This document shows positions 1 to 6,814 of a DNA stretch of 46,233 nucleotides, piece by piece; position 1 is the stretch's first letter, and each line of letters opens with the position of its first letter. The notes beneath the pieces are model-generated. The model was not told where the DNA came from. It was given only the letters and a program-made list of their open reading frames with translations, and made no database searches. Both the position numbers and the translations under genes were made by a program. The stretch is from CBDUVZ01 sp965370805 (lineage in GTDB: Bacteria > Hydrothermota > Tepidihabitantia > Tepidihabitantales > Tepidihabitantaceae). The stretch is from the NCBI GenBank assembly GCA_965370805.1, contig CBDUVZ010000007.1, forward strand, positions 1-46,233. The letters run 5' to 3'.

Positions 1-60
1 GAACTTGCGCGAGGCGAGTTACTCAAACTACCCACACGAATCCACGAAGAGCCATAAGAT

Positions 61-267
61 ATGAGACAGGTTGTTATCTATCCTGGCGAGGACGGTTACT
101 GGGTTGCTGAATGTCCCAGCCTGCCCGGCTGCATCAGCCAGGGCAAGACCCGCGAGCGGGCAATCGTCAATGTCAAAGAAGCGATAGCGGGCTACATCGC
201 GGCGTTGAAAGAGGACAATCTGCCGGTGCCGGAAGACAGACTTGAGACACTGCTGGTAACGGTGTGA
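61..267 (+). CDS. hicB: HicB-like antitoxin
   Basis: A 68-residue protein whose N-terminal half matches the HicB fold: a short beta strand, then DGYWVAECPSLPGC, then a helix starting at GKTRERAIVNVKEAI. HicB proteins neutralise the HicA mRNA interferase, and longer versions also carry a DNA-binding domain. This one ends right after the core domain, so it is the short type with no obvious HTH. Its stop overlaps the GTG start of the next gene by 4 bp, so the two are translationally coupled. The assignment rests on both the motif and the HicA-like neighbour. Only 60 bases lie upstream, and I see no convincing promoter in them. Confidence 0.85.
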   Translation: MRQVVIYPGEDGYWVAECPSLPGCISQGKTRERAIVNVKEAIAGYIAALKEDNLPVPEDRLETLLVTV

Positions 268-485
268 GCGGACTGCCCCGTTTGTCCGGACGCGAATGCC
301 TCCGGGCACTGGAAAAGGCAGGCTTTGTCCTGAGGCGACAGCAAGGCAGCCACATGATCCTTCGTCGGTCGGAGCCGTTTGTACAGGTCGTCGTGCCCGA
401 CCACAAGGAGTTGGACCGAGGCACACTGCGCGCCATCATCCGGCAAGCCAACCTCACCGTTGAGACCTTTCTGAAACTCCTCTGA
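264..485 (+). CDS. hicA: HicA-like toxin (mRNA interferase family)
   Basis: A 73-residue basic protein with the HicA double-stranded-RNA-binding-like fold. The order is SGRECLRALEKAGFVLRRQQGSHMIL, where GSH carries the catalytic His of the family, then a strand with VVVPDHKELDRGTLRAIIRQANL, which is the usual HicA ending. HicA toxins cleave mRNA during stress. The GTG start at 264 overlaps the TGA of the antitoxin gene (GTGA). Antitoxin-before-toxin order is common for HicBA pairs. All expected residues are present, so it appears intact. Confidence 0.85.
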   Translation: MSGLPRLSGRECLRALEKAGFVLRRQQGSHMILRRSEPFVQVVVPDHKELDRGTLRAIIRQANLTVETFLKLL

Positions 486-531
486 TATTCAGCGCCACGT
501 GGCCGGCGGAAGGCGAACGGCAAACCGGTGT

Positions 532-1518
532 TCAGTCCCCGAATACCACGTCGAGCAGGGCGTCCCAGGGCGTGTCGAGCGCGTTGTACCCGGCCTCGTT
601 CAGGTGCGGGTCGCCTGCCGACTCCGCGTACTCCGGCCTGATTGCACCGCTGGTCGGGTCGGCCAGAACCCCGTACAGGTCGAACGCGAACACCTCGGGC
701 CGCGCCGCGGCCCGGGCGGTGATGTAATCGTTGTGCTGCCCGTGGTTCCATTTCAGGAACTGGTCCGTCTCCGCCGCGGTTTTCGGCAGCGCGTTGCCCA
801 GAATCAGCCGGTACCCGTGCCGGTCCACGACGATGGCGCACACCGAATCGATAATCATCCTGTTCCGGGCCAGGTTGGTGTCCGCCTCCTCCTGCGACCC
901 GCCGAAGAAGTCCTCGAAGCAGAACTTGAAGAACACCACAATCCCGCTGTCGACCGGAATCGCCTCGACCGCCTCGCGCACGCTGTTCACCATCTCGTGG
1001 CCCTCGCCCGGCGTCTCTATCGTCCGGTGATAGAGCGAGACGCCGTTGCGGATAACCGGTACGCCGTCGTCCCCTTCCCAGCCCCAGTGATAGAACCAGC
1101 CCTCGTTCACCGAGCGGCCGAGCATGTACGCGGCGCTCGCCCGCACCTCGCCGCCGGTCGTGAAACTTGAAGTGTACTCGGCGGCAAGCCCGTTCCCGGC
1201 CGGGTCGCTCGCCCCGGTGCCGATTGTGATGGTGCAGGTGGTATGCGAGTCGAGCGACTGGTCCGGGGTGAACGTCAGCGATGTCGCGCCCGACCAGGCG
1301 AACGCGCCGGTGGCCGAAGGTGTCAGCCCGAACGCGGCCTCGACTGACGAAGTCTCCATGTCCTCGGAGAACGTGACCCTGACGCTTGTGTTTCGAATCA
1401 CGCTGGTCGCCCCGTCCGCCGGCGCGCACCCGGTTACCGTCGGCAGAATCGTATCCGGCGTCGTGCAGCCGGTCAGGACCAGTACCGCGGCCAATGCAGC
1501 GCATGCGGCAAATTTCAT
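532..1518 (-). CDS. Lipoprotein with Big_5 Ig domain and SGNH-hydrolase-like domain
   Basis: 328 residues. It starts at an ATG with GGAGG (1526-1530) upstream. The N-terminus is a lipoprotein signal: MKFAACAALAAVLVLTGC, with the lipid-modified Cys at residue 18. Residues about 30-120 look like an SbsA/Big_5 Ig-like domain (GCAPADGATSVIRNTSVRVTFSEDM, then FTPDQSLDSHTTCTITI). The rest resembles an SGNH/GDSL hydrolase: its last block, DPHLNEAGYNAL, matches the Asp-x-x-His block V of that fold. The nucleophile Ser (perhaps in MLGRSVNEG) and the substrate are not certain. It is probably anchored on the outer membrane or cell surface. A truncated relative of its 5' end lies at 2016-2153. Confidence 0.75.
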   Translation of the reverse strand: MKFAACAALAAVLVLTGCTTPDTILPTVTGCAPADGATSVIRNTSVRVTFSEDMETSSVEAAFGLTPSATGAFAWSGATSLTFTPDQSLDSHTTCTITIGTGASDPAGNGLAAEYTSSFTTGGEVRASAAYMLGRSVNEGWFYHWGWEGDDGVPVIRNGVSLYHRTIETPGEGHEMVNSVREAVEAIPVDSGIVVFFKFCFEDFFGGSQEEADTNLARNRMIIDSVCAIVVDRHGYRLILGNALPKTAAETDQFLKWNHGQHNDYITARAAARPEVFAFDLYGVLADPTSGAIRPEYAESAGDPHLNEAGYNALDTPWDALLDVVFGD

Positions 1519-1594
1519 ATCAATACCTCCACAGGCTGTTCTCCTTGAATCGTCCGGGCGTTGAGGATTTGTCGGCCATTCTCCCGGCTTCGCT

Positions 1595-1912
1595 TCAGAC
1601 GAGGTCCATTTCGTACACGCCCTCATCCCGGGCCCCGATAGACAGTCTGCATCTGCGGGGATTCTCATGTCGCCAGATGTGGACCAGTGTGTGGCCCCGG
1701 CGGTCCTTCGTCGCCGCGCCGAGGCGGGCCACCCAGACCGCGTCGAGCAGGACAGCGACTTCGGCCGACCCATTCTCATCGAAATCTCTCAGCACGAACC
1801 TTGCCGTGTCATCCTTTTTGTACTTCTTCCCGAGCGGCGGGATGGCATACCACCAGACGTCGCCGGACGTGTGTTTGTAGGCCTTGGACCTCAGAACGTG
1901 TCTCTGGGACAA
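1595..1912 (-). CDS. Hypothetical protein, TTG start
   Basis: 105 residues of unrecognised family, rich in charged and aromatic residues (VWWYAIPPLGKKYKKDD, FDENGSAEVAVLLDAVWVARLG). The last third, LVHIWRHENPRRCRLSIGARDEGVYEMDLV, looks like a beta-rich ending. I chose TTG at 1912 because GGGAGGG sits 5 nt upstream; there is no better ATG. It lies between a lipoprotein remnant and the SGNH lipoprotein on the same strand and may be co-transcribed from the promoters near 2181-2366. No signal peptide is visible, so it is likely cytoplasmic. It could still be a spurious ORF. Confidence 0.5.
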   Translation of the reverse strand: MSQRHVLRSKAYKHTSGDVWWYAIPPLGKKYKKDDTARFVLRDFDENGSAEVAVLLDAVWVARLGAATKDRRGHTLVHIWRHENPRRCRLSIGARDEGVYEMDLV

Positions 1913-2015
1913 GATTCCCTCCCTTGAGAGTGACTACACCGTCCTTCGCCGGCAGCTATGCGACTGCCGATACTGAGCCCGTCTGCGGAATACCCGCACA
2001 TCCTGCGCTGCGCCC

Positions 2016-2153
2016 TCAGGCCTTGATCCATATCATGCTCGTCGCACCGTCGGCCGGTGTGCACCCGGTCACGCTCGGCGCGACCGGGTCCGGCGTCCTG
2101 CAGGCGAACGATACCAGCACGAGACCGGTTGCCAGGCATGCAGTAAATTTCAT
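2016..2153 (-). pseudogene. Truncated lipoprotein (5' fragment of a paralogue of the SGNH lipoprotein)
   Basis: A 45-codon ORF that reads MKFTACLATGLVLVSFAC, then VTGCTPADGATSMIW, and stops. The first 40 residues closely match the start of the lipoprotein at 532-1518 (MKFAACAAL..., VTGCAPADGATSV). The signal peptide, lipobox and first Ig strand are kept and everything after is missing. A GGAGG site is retained upstream (2161-2165). This is a partial gene duplication or deletion remnant. It could still make a very short lipopeptide, but I treat it as a pseudogene. Confidence 0.75.
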
Positions 2154-2332
2154 ATCATTACCTCCATGGGTTGTCGGGTCAGGATAGACGAAGATGCCTG
2201 AGCGTCAACGGGCTGAGGGACGGAGGGGCAGGCTGGTAGGAAACGCAAGCGTCCCCGACCATCACGGGACCTCTTCGTGCCCCGGGTCTTGCTGAAGACG
2301 GTTCGGAGTTTCTCGTCAGTGGCTCTGCTCAT
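2150..2332 (-). CDS. Small leaderless ORF, 60 aa, coupled to the lipoprotein start
   Basis: Starts with ATG six bases after a TATCTT -10 box, so its mRNA would be leaderless. The protein begins MSRATDEKLRTVFSKTRGTK and ends with a stop that overlaps the ATG of the lipoprotein fragment (ATGA). The copy at 3738-3989 is aligned without any gap over the shared part and keeps the same frame (MSGTTDEEFRTVFSRTRGTK). It matches no family I know. A second promoter lies inside it, so it may be only transcribed leader. If translated, it would act as a coupled leader ORF. Confidence 0.4.
   Translation of the reverse strand: MSRATDEKLRTVFSKTRGTKRSRDGRGRLRFLPACPSVPQPVDAQASSSILTRQPMEVMI
2181..2208 (-). promoter_or_regulatory. 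Proximal promoter TTGACG-16-TATCCT
   Basis: Read on the minus strand: TTGACG (2208-2203), 16 bp, TATCCT (2186-2181), about 28 nt before the lipoprotein-fragment ATG. The same promoter occurs at 3838-3865 (TATTCT) and 2467-2494. Confidence 0.6.
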
Positions 2333-2338
2333 GCGGCC

Positions 2339-2366
2339 AAGATAGCGCGGTGGGCTGGTGTGTCAA
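2339..2366 (-). promoter_or_regulatory. Distal promoter TTGACA-16-TATCTT, leaderless start
   Basis: Minus strand: TTGACA (2366-2361), 16-bp spacer, TATCTT (2344-2339), then six bases and an ATG at 2332. Almost the same 40 bp occur at 3996-4023 and 6782-6809. Confidence 0.75.
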
Positions 2367-2424
2367 GCGGGCGGGGGAAGTCGGGGGCCAGAAAGCGGCA
2401 ATGCGTCCCCGAGTATCCTAGGCA

Positions 2425-2497
2425 TGCGGCGATTCTCGTACTATTACCTCCGTGGATTGCCGGGTCAGGATAGGCGGTGACGCGCAGGCGTCAACGG
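2425..2497 (-). repeat. Decayed third copy of the promoter plus lipoprotein-start module
   Basis: On the minus strand it holds TTGACG (2494-2489), 16 bp, TATCCT (2472-2467), GGAGGTAAT, then ACGAGAATCGCCGCATGC. That last stretch matches the lipoprotein starts at 1518 and 2153, but the ATG has become ACG and no reading frame follows. It lies just past the stop of the dual-OB gene. Confidence 0.65.
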
Positions 2498-2498
2498 G

Positions 2499-3236
2499 CT
2501 ACCGCCGCAGCAGACGTGAGAGCCACGAGCGCCGTTCGTCTACCTGCCAGGTCGGGTTGTCCTCCAAGTGGATGTTGTTCACCTGGAGCCAGCATCTGTT
2601 GTTCTTCATGGGCCGGGTCAGGCCGACCGAAAGCAGCACTTTGGTTCCCGCCGCGATACGACGAGCAACATCTGCGACGACTTCGGTGCGTGGTGCGAGC
2701 TGGTCCGGTTCCCACAACCTCAGGTCTGTGACCGGCAAACGGCAAGCCAGTTCCCCGTCCGAGACTTCCAGCACGATACGTGGCTTGATGCTTTCGTTCC
2801 GTTTCACTAAGTCAATCTCCGGGCCATGGATACCGCCCGGGTCGAGCGTGCCGAGCGAGGCCCGACCCTGGCTCCGCCCGGTCGAGTAGCTGCTTCGTGT
2901 ATGTAAGAGTTCTGGCCCGAAGATCTCCGTCAGGCTGGTGCGGGCCATGCCTTTCAGCATCTTCCAGAAATCGGGAGCCGGAATGACGCCAATCCGTTTC
3001 GCGTTCCTCCGTCGGAATCGCGCATCTTCCACTGCCGGCGCCCGGCCTCTCGGTTGTACGTCTCCGATGTCGACAAGGCAGGCCATGTTGAACGGGGCAC
3101 CGGGTCGCTCGACCATCTTCCTGCGTACGCCGTGCCAGAGCACGGGCCGGACGTACCGTCTCGCTTCCAGTTCAACGCCCGCGACGCACACCGTACCCGG
3201 CCGCATCCGGGTGACGTGGTCGATGACCAATCTCAC
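2499..3236 (-). CDS. Dual OB domain-like protein
   Basis: 245 residues from a GTG at 3236 that overlaps the stop of the DUF488 gene (GTGA). The N-terminal part (VIDHVTRMRPGTVCVAGVELEARRYVRPV) and the middle (FNMACLVDIGDVQPRGRAPAVED) have the alternating strand pattern of the dual OB domain found beside DUF488 proteins. It ends with NNIHLEDNPTWQ and a basic tail. Dual OB proteins are thought to bind nucleic acid or nucleotides, and their role is not known. The operon with DUF488 supports the call. The open frame extends further upstream, but that part overlaps DUF488 and has no start signal. Confidence 0.65.
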   Translation of the reverse strand: MRLVIDHVTRMRPGTVCVAGVELEARRYVRPVLWHGVRRKMVERPGAPFNMACLVDIGDVQPRGRAPAVEDARFRRRNAKRIGVIPAPDFWKMLKGMARTSLTEIFGPELLHTRSSYSTGRSQGRASLGTLDPGGIHGPEIDLVKRNESIKPRIVLEVSDGELACRLPVTDLRLWEPDQLAPRTEVVADVARRIAAGTKVLLSVGLTRPMKNNRCWLQVNNIHLEDNPTWQVDERRSWLSRLLRR

Positions 3237-3751
3237 GTGTTGTCCGGGGAATCGAAGTCCAGCGATACCTGACCGCCGTGCCGTTCGCGCTCGACCTCCT
3301 CGTAGCTCTGCATGCGGCCGTCGCCACGGATGTGCAGCACCTCGGCGTCGAGCCGCATGAGTGCGGGGGCAATCAGCATGTGCCGGTGGCACTGCGCCGG
3401 GTTCTCCTCGCCGCACACGATGGCGACCCGGCGCTTCTCAGCCAGTCCGGCAAGCTCATGGACCGCGGTCCGAAACTCTGGCGTCCGTGCAATCCTGGCG
3501 AACGAGAGCGGCGGCTTACGCTTCCCGCCGAGCTCTTTGCCCATGTAGCGGTACTCAATGCCTGCTTCGCTCGCCGCCTCGGCGAGTGCGTCGTGGTTGA
3601 AATGGGGCACGTAGCGCGAGTATGGTGACGAACGGACGTCAATCAGCAGCGAGACGCCGTACTGCTTCAGCAGACTGAAGAACTGCGACTGCTTCTGGTT
3701 CGAATGGCCGATAGTCCAGATGGTTGGCTTCGGAGCGCTATGCTCGACCAT
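3233..3751 (-). CDS. DUF488 family protein
   Basis: 172 residues with the DUF488 hallmarks: TIWTIGHSNQ at the N-terminus, LIDVRSSPYSRYVPHFN, YRYMGKELGG, and CGEENPAQCHRHMLIA near residue 120. The conserved CxxxxxxCHR suggests a metal or nucleotide site. Family members are widespread, of unknown function, and often sit in accessory or defence islands. The ATG at 3751 has no strong Shine-Dalgarno, but a short ORF from a leaderless promoter runs into it with a 14-nt overlap. The downstream dual-OB gene overlaps its stop by 4 nt. Confidence 0.85.
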   Translation of the reverse strand: MVEHSAPKPTIWTIGHSNQKQSQFFSLLKQYGVSLLIDVRSSPYSRYVPHFNHDALAEAASEAGIEYRYMGKELGGKRKPPLSFARIARTPEFRTAVHELAGLAEKRRVAIVCGEENPAQCHRHMLIAPALMRLDAEVLHIRGDGRMQSYEEVERERHGGQVSLDFDSPDNT

Positions 3752-3989
3752 GGGCGATTGTAGAATCAGGATGGGACCGTGTCCACCAGGCGATTAGCTG
3801 CCCAAAGCCGGTGGGAACCCCCGTGGGCTGTCGGAGCAGAATAGACGAAGCCGCCTGAGCGTCAACGGGCTGAGGGACGGAAGGGCAGGCTGGCAGGAAA
3901 TGCAAGCGTCCCCGACTATCCCCGGATATCTTCGTGCCCCGGGTCCTGCTGAAGACGGTTCGGAATTCTTCGTCAGTCGTCCCGCTCAT
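3738..3989 (-). CDS. Small leaderless ORF, 83 aa, runs into DUF488
   Basis: Starts with ATG six bases after TATCTT. Its first 55 residues match the 60-aa ORF at 2150-2332 with conserved frame. It then continues in unrelated sequence and stops 14 nt inside the DUF488 gene. The shared part includes FLPACPSVPQPVDAQA. No known domain. It may serve to load ribosomes onto DUF488, or it may be non-coding leader copied with the promoter. Confidence 0.35.
   Translation of the reverse strand: MSGTTDEEFRTVFSRTRGTKISGDSRGRLHFLPACPSVPQPVDAQAASSILLRQPTGVPTGFGQLIAWWTRSHPDSTIAHGRA
3838..3865 (-). promoter_or_regulatory. Internal promoter TTGACG-16-TATTCT upstream of DUF488
   Basis: Minus strand: TTGACG (3865-3860), 16 bp, TATTCT (3843-3838), about 87 nt before the DUF488 ATG. 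Equivalent to the proximal promoter at 2181-2208. Confidence 0.5.
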
Positions 3990-3995
3990 GCGGCC

Positions 3996-4023
3996 AAGAT
4001 AGTGCAGAGGGCTGGCATGTCAA
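3996..4023 (-). promoter_or_regulatory. Promoter TTGACA-16-TATCTT for the DUF488 operon
   Basis: Minus strand: TTGACA (4023-4018), 16-bp spacer, TATCTT (4001-3996), six bases, ATG at 3989. Leaderless arrangement identical to the copy at 2339-2366. Confidence 0.75.
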
Positions 4024-4041
4024 GCGGACGGCTGAGCTCGG

Positions 4042-4170
4042 TCAACCAGTCACATTTACGGAATCAGTGTCGAGTTGGGTATTGTGTCCCCTCAACCCCG
4101 GTTTGATGGGCAGAGTCTGCGTCGGCCCGAACGCCTTGAAGTTGCCCAGGCTGAATTCGCGTAGGTACAT
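4042..4170 (-). pseudogene. Truncated AAA-family ATPase (N-terminal fragment)
   Basis: A 42-codon ORF with AGGAGG upstream (4176-4181), starting just after the PLD gene ends. It reads MYLREFSLGNFKAFGPTQTL and then PIKP. That is the standard opening of OLD-like/AAA_15-type ATPases, where the Walker A loop should follow within a few residues. The similarity stops abruptly after PIKP and the rest is unrelated. The gene was therefore cut by a deletion or insertion near 4085. An intact copy would probably have been the partner of the PLD nuclease upstream. Confidence 0.65.
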
Positions 4171-4178
4171 CAAGCCTC

Positions 4179-5390
4179 CTAGTAGACGGCCACCGGGAAT
4201 CCGAAGAAACGGAGTCCGGAATTTACATTGGTGTTCCTTAGCGGATATCTGTCCGGCCAGTAGTAACCAACCAGCTCTTGGATGCTTGACTTGCCGAAGC
4301 CAGTAAGGCGGCCGTTGCAGCGAGTCATCCTGTCTACGATTGAGCCCTCGCCGTGAATTAAGTCCCGCCAAGCGACGCGGATAGTACTGAGGCTGTTGTT
4401 CTCGGGCTTGAGGAACTTCGTTCGGTTGCGCGCATCTGACGTCTGTGCGTTGATGCAGAAGACAACCTCCTTCACGTCCTCACGCTCAACCTGACTGACC
4501 ATGTCCACCGCCAACAGGCGTTGTACGCTGCGAATGTGCTTGAGCTTCTTGTTCAGACCCTCGTGCTCGGATGGAACGCTTACATCCGCCGCGAACCGCC
4601 GCGCCCATCTCCGTATTTCCATCACACGTTGTCCGTCAGTCAGCTTCCGGGGGGTAATTCCGCGATCGTGGTATGGCTTGGAGGGTTTGGTCGAGCCGTG
4701 GAAGAGGTACTCTAGGAACTCGTCCACTTCAATGTAGCGCGGTGCATTCGGCCAGACCCTCTGGACAGCGGAGTACTCGGTTGCGAGCTTCTCATAGTGG
4801 CCTAGGAACGGGACGTAGTCGGCGAAGACGCTGGCGCCTTGCTCGCCGCCGCCGGGGTCGTCGAGGTCTGTCCAGAGTACAGGCAAACCCGGCCGGCCGT
4901 GATCATCAGGACCCCGCTGCCTCCCGGGCTTGCTGACAGGCTTGAGCGCCCTGATCTCGTCGAGCGTCTTGGGCTGCGCTTTCTTGTCCCACCAATCGGT
5001 ATACAGATTGGCAAGCTGTTGCACGTCTGTGCCACGCAGCCGGACACCCACTTCGTACCTGCGCCTGAACGCCCACTCCGTCAAGTTCGCTGACCCCACA
5101 ACAGCGGCATCGTCAGCAAGGAATACCTTGGCGTGAAGGCCTGGCAGACTGCTAATCTTGCCCCTTCGCGCGAATTCCTGCAAGGTCCGCAGATCCAAGA
5201 GCGCACGGTCATCCAGGTCAACCATCAACCTCGTGTCCAAGTCATCCTTGTCGATCCACGCGCGCCCCACATGCTTGCGCACGGTTGAGAGACTCCCAAG
5301 GTACGGCACGGCGATCCAGAGTCGCCGCGTCGCCGCGTCGCAGATGTCACGAATCTCCTTGGCTAAGGCATCACCATGCAAGATGTTCAT
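4179..5390 (-). CDS. Phospholipase D-like nuclease with C-terminal accessory domain
   Basis: 403 residues, ATG with GGAGGG upstream. Residues 1-150 form one PLD domain: H86-x-K88-(x4)-D93 in LHAKVFLADDAAVVGSANLTEWAF, the HKD motif followed by the GSANLT loop. One HKD per chain means it probably works as a dimer, as in single-HKD PLD nucleases of restriction systems. The C-terminal half is mostly helical and ends with GKSSIQELVGYYWPDRYPLRN, a pattern also seen in restriction-associated proteins. It lies between a 379-aa protein of unknown fold and a truncated AAA ATPase, all on one strand. DNA cleavage in defence is inference; the substrate is not visible. Confidence 0.75.
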   Translation of the reverse strand: MNILHGDALAKEIRDICDAATRRLWIAVPYLGSLSTVRKHVGRAWIDKDDLDTRLMVDLDDRALLDLRTLQEFARRGKISSLPGLHAKVFLADDAAVVGSANLTEWAFRRRYEVGVRLRGTDVQQLANLYTDWWDKKAQPKTLDEIRALKPVSKPGRQRGPDDHGRPGLPVLWTDLDDPGGGEQGASVFADYVPFLGHYEKLATEYSAVQRVWPNAPRYIEVDEFLEYLFHGSTKPSKPYHDRGITPRKLTDGQRVMEIRRWARRFAADVSVPSEHEGLNKKLKHIRSVQRLLAVDMVSQVEREDVKEVVFCINAQTSDARNRTKFLKPENNSLSTIRVAWRDLIHGEGSIVDRMTRCNGRLTGFGKSSIQELVGYYWPDRYPLRNTNVNSGLRFFGFPVAVY

Positions 5391-5464
5391 GCTTCCCTCC
5401 TACAGCACGGAAACGTTCTTTGGCATCTCTGACTGTCCGGATATGACCCGGGATGTTAGTGGAG

Positions 5465-6604
5465 TCAATCCGCTCCTCCTGCAACGGTTCGGTTCACCCG
5501 GTGGATGCGGATGTCGCGAATCCTGTCCTTGATGCGGAACGTGTGGACGTCCAAGCCCTCCGCGTAGGCCTCTATCCAGTCTAGGTTATCGTCGGAGAAG
5601 TGTGGGTGTTCATACTTGAGTAATTCGTCCAGAAGGTGAAGGAGGTCCTGATATCCGCGCAGCCGACCGCCCTTGAGATACCGCCGAGCATCCACCAGCG
5701 CGTCTTGGAGTCGGCCCAGGCGATAGAGAACGAAGAAAACGAAGTACCCCATGTACTCGTACTCGGTGTCCTTCGCCAGCCTAGAACGCAAAGCCCGGAG
5801 AAACGTCTCACGTTCTGCAGCATCCTTGAGCGTTTCGTATAGCTTCAGCAGCGCGTCCGCGTTCTCGCTTTCCACGGCGGGCTCATCAGACCCTATGTAT
5901 ATGGAAACCGGCTTAGGAACATCGGCATTGTAGCATTCCGTCCCGAACCCACCGGGCCGCTGACTGGCTAGATGCAACAGCACGGTGCCGAACTGACCCG
6001 ACACATCCCTGCCGGACATGAACCTCTCCTTCTCGGACTTCAGTACGGAAGCTACTTGCTTCTCGACCGGGTCCGCGATGGAGGAGAGTTTCTCCTCCTC
6101 GGGTAGCGACACTACGGACTGGCGTGCTGCGCCGCTGCGAAACCTGACCTTCTTCACTTTGAGCTTGTTCCCGAACTGGTCCGACAGCACGACAGTGGCT
6201 ATGAAGTCTTCCTTCTCCCCACACTGAACAGGCTGCACCCAGAAATGCACTCCCACCCAAGTCGACTCTCCGGGCGGTATCGGCCACCTTTCGGTTGAGT
6301 ACGGTGAGTCCAGCTCCTTCGTGACGGCCTCGCCTTCTACACGAGGCTTGACGATGTGGGCACCGACGACACGAACTGGCTCGCCAGTGATGTTCGTCAC
6401 ATGTATGTCTGCGCTGACCTGCATTGCGGGTTTTCCATTAACCCCGCCCCGATGCCATCGCGCCCACCTTGCAGGAACCGGGACTCTGAGAGTTCGCCGC
6501 GGGTAGTTCAGACCGTACTTCTCTCCCAGCCAAGCCGCGAACCGGCCAGCTAAGTCCGCAATCCTCGCCATTGTTCTGTCCGGGAAACCCAATCCACCCA
6601 TCAT
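5465..6604 (-). CDS. Hypothetical protein, Ig-like plus helical domains, in the PLD operon
   Basis: 379 residues, family not recognised. Residues about 1-35 form a helix (MARIADLAGRFAAWLGEKYGLN). About 60-165 read as a beta sandwich (MQVSADIHVTNITGEPVRVVGAHIVKP, then WPIPPGESTWVGVHFWVQP, then ATVVLSDQFGNKLKVKKVRF). The rest is helical with a charged linker, and it ends in a basic segment (RIKDRIRDIRIHRVN). No signal peptide, so cytoplasmic. It starts six bases after the stop of the 54-aa leaderless ORF and precedes the PLD gene by 74 bp. A later ATG at 6571 is possible. Its role is unknown; the neighbours suggest a sensor or scaffold in a defence module. Confidence 0.7.
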   Translation of the reverse strand: MMGGLGFPDRTMARIADLAGRFAAWLGEKYGLNYPRRTLRVPVPARWARWHRGGVNGKPAMQVSADIHVTNITGEPVRVVGAHIVKPRVEGEAVTKELDSPYSTERWPIPPGESTWVGVHFWVQPVQCGEKEDFIATVVLSDQFGNKLKVKKVRFRSGAARQSVVSLPEEEKLSSIADPVEKQVASVLKSEKERFMSGRDVSGQFGTVLLHLASQRPGGFGTECYNADVPKPVSIYIGSDEPAVESENADALLKLYETLKDAAERETFLRALRSRLAKDTEYEYMGYFVFFVLYRLGRLQDALVDARRYLKGGRLRGYQDLLHLLDELLKYEHPHFSDDNLDWIEAYAEGLDVHTFRIKDRIRDIRIHRVNRTVAGGAD

Positions 6605-6610
6605 TCGTCT

Positions 6611-6775
6611 CTAGCCCACTATCGTCCCTAGTATCCTCTTCTGCTCGGCCATTTCCTTCTCGACCAAGGCCCTGTTCTTCTCGCGCCACTTGGCGGTCTG
6701 CTCGCCGAAGGGGGCGCGGCGCAATGTGTCATACCGCATATGATCCCCTTGCAACCAATTAGATTGAACCGCCAT
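6611..6775 (-). CDS. Small leaderless ORF, 54 aa, first gene of the PLD operon
   Basis: ATG lies six bases after a TATCTT -10 box. The product starts MAVQSNWLQGDHMRYDTLRR and then forms a charged helix (EQTAKWREKNRALVEKEMAEQKRIL). It differs from the other small leaderless ORFs, although the promoter block is the same. The TAG is followed after six bases by the ATG of the 379-aa gene, so the two are probably translated together. No known family. The coherent amphipathic helix makes it more likely than the other leader ORFs to be a real protein. Confidence 0.55.
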   Translation of the reverse strand: MAVQSNWLQGDHMRYDTLRRAPFGEQTAKWREKNRALVEKEMAEQKRILGTIVG

Positions 6776-6781
6776 GCGGCC

Positions 6782-6809
6782 AAGATAGCGCGGTGGGCTG
6801 GTGTGTCAA
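6782..6809 (-). promoter_or_regulatory. Promoter TTGACA-16-TATCTT for the PLD operon
   Basis: Minus strand: TTGACA (6809-6804), 16 bp, TATCTT (6787-6782), six bases to the ATG at 6775. The 40 bp around it equal copy 1 at 2331-2371, but the downstream sequence differs. Confidence 0.75.
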
Positions 6810-6814
6810 GCGGG

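Larger units (their letters stand above)
2161..2371 (-). repeat. Dispersed promoter/leader repeat, copy 1
   Basis: About 210 bp that align without gaps to 3818-4028 (constant offset of 1657). The block holds two promoters and a short ORF. It feeds a lipoprotein fragment here and DUF488 at copy 2. Confidence 0.8.
3818..4028 (-). repeat. Dispersed promoter/leader repeat, copy 2
   Basis: Gap-free counterpart of 2161-2371. Here the lipoprotein start and its Shine-Dalgarno are absent and the block drives the DUF488/dual-OB operon instead. Confidence 0.8.

Noticed and set aside
2150..2332. Transposase or inverted-repeat ends for the dispersed block
   Set aside because: I found no inverted termini, target duplication or transposase frame; recorded only as a promoter repeat.
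3236..3416. N-terminal extension of the dual-OB gene
   Set aside because: It would overlap DUF488 on the same strand by 180 bp; the GTGA overlap gives a clean coupled start.
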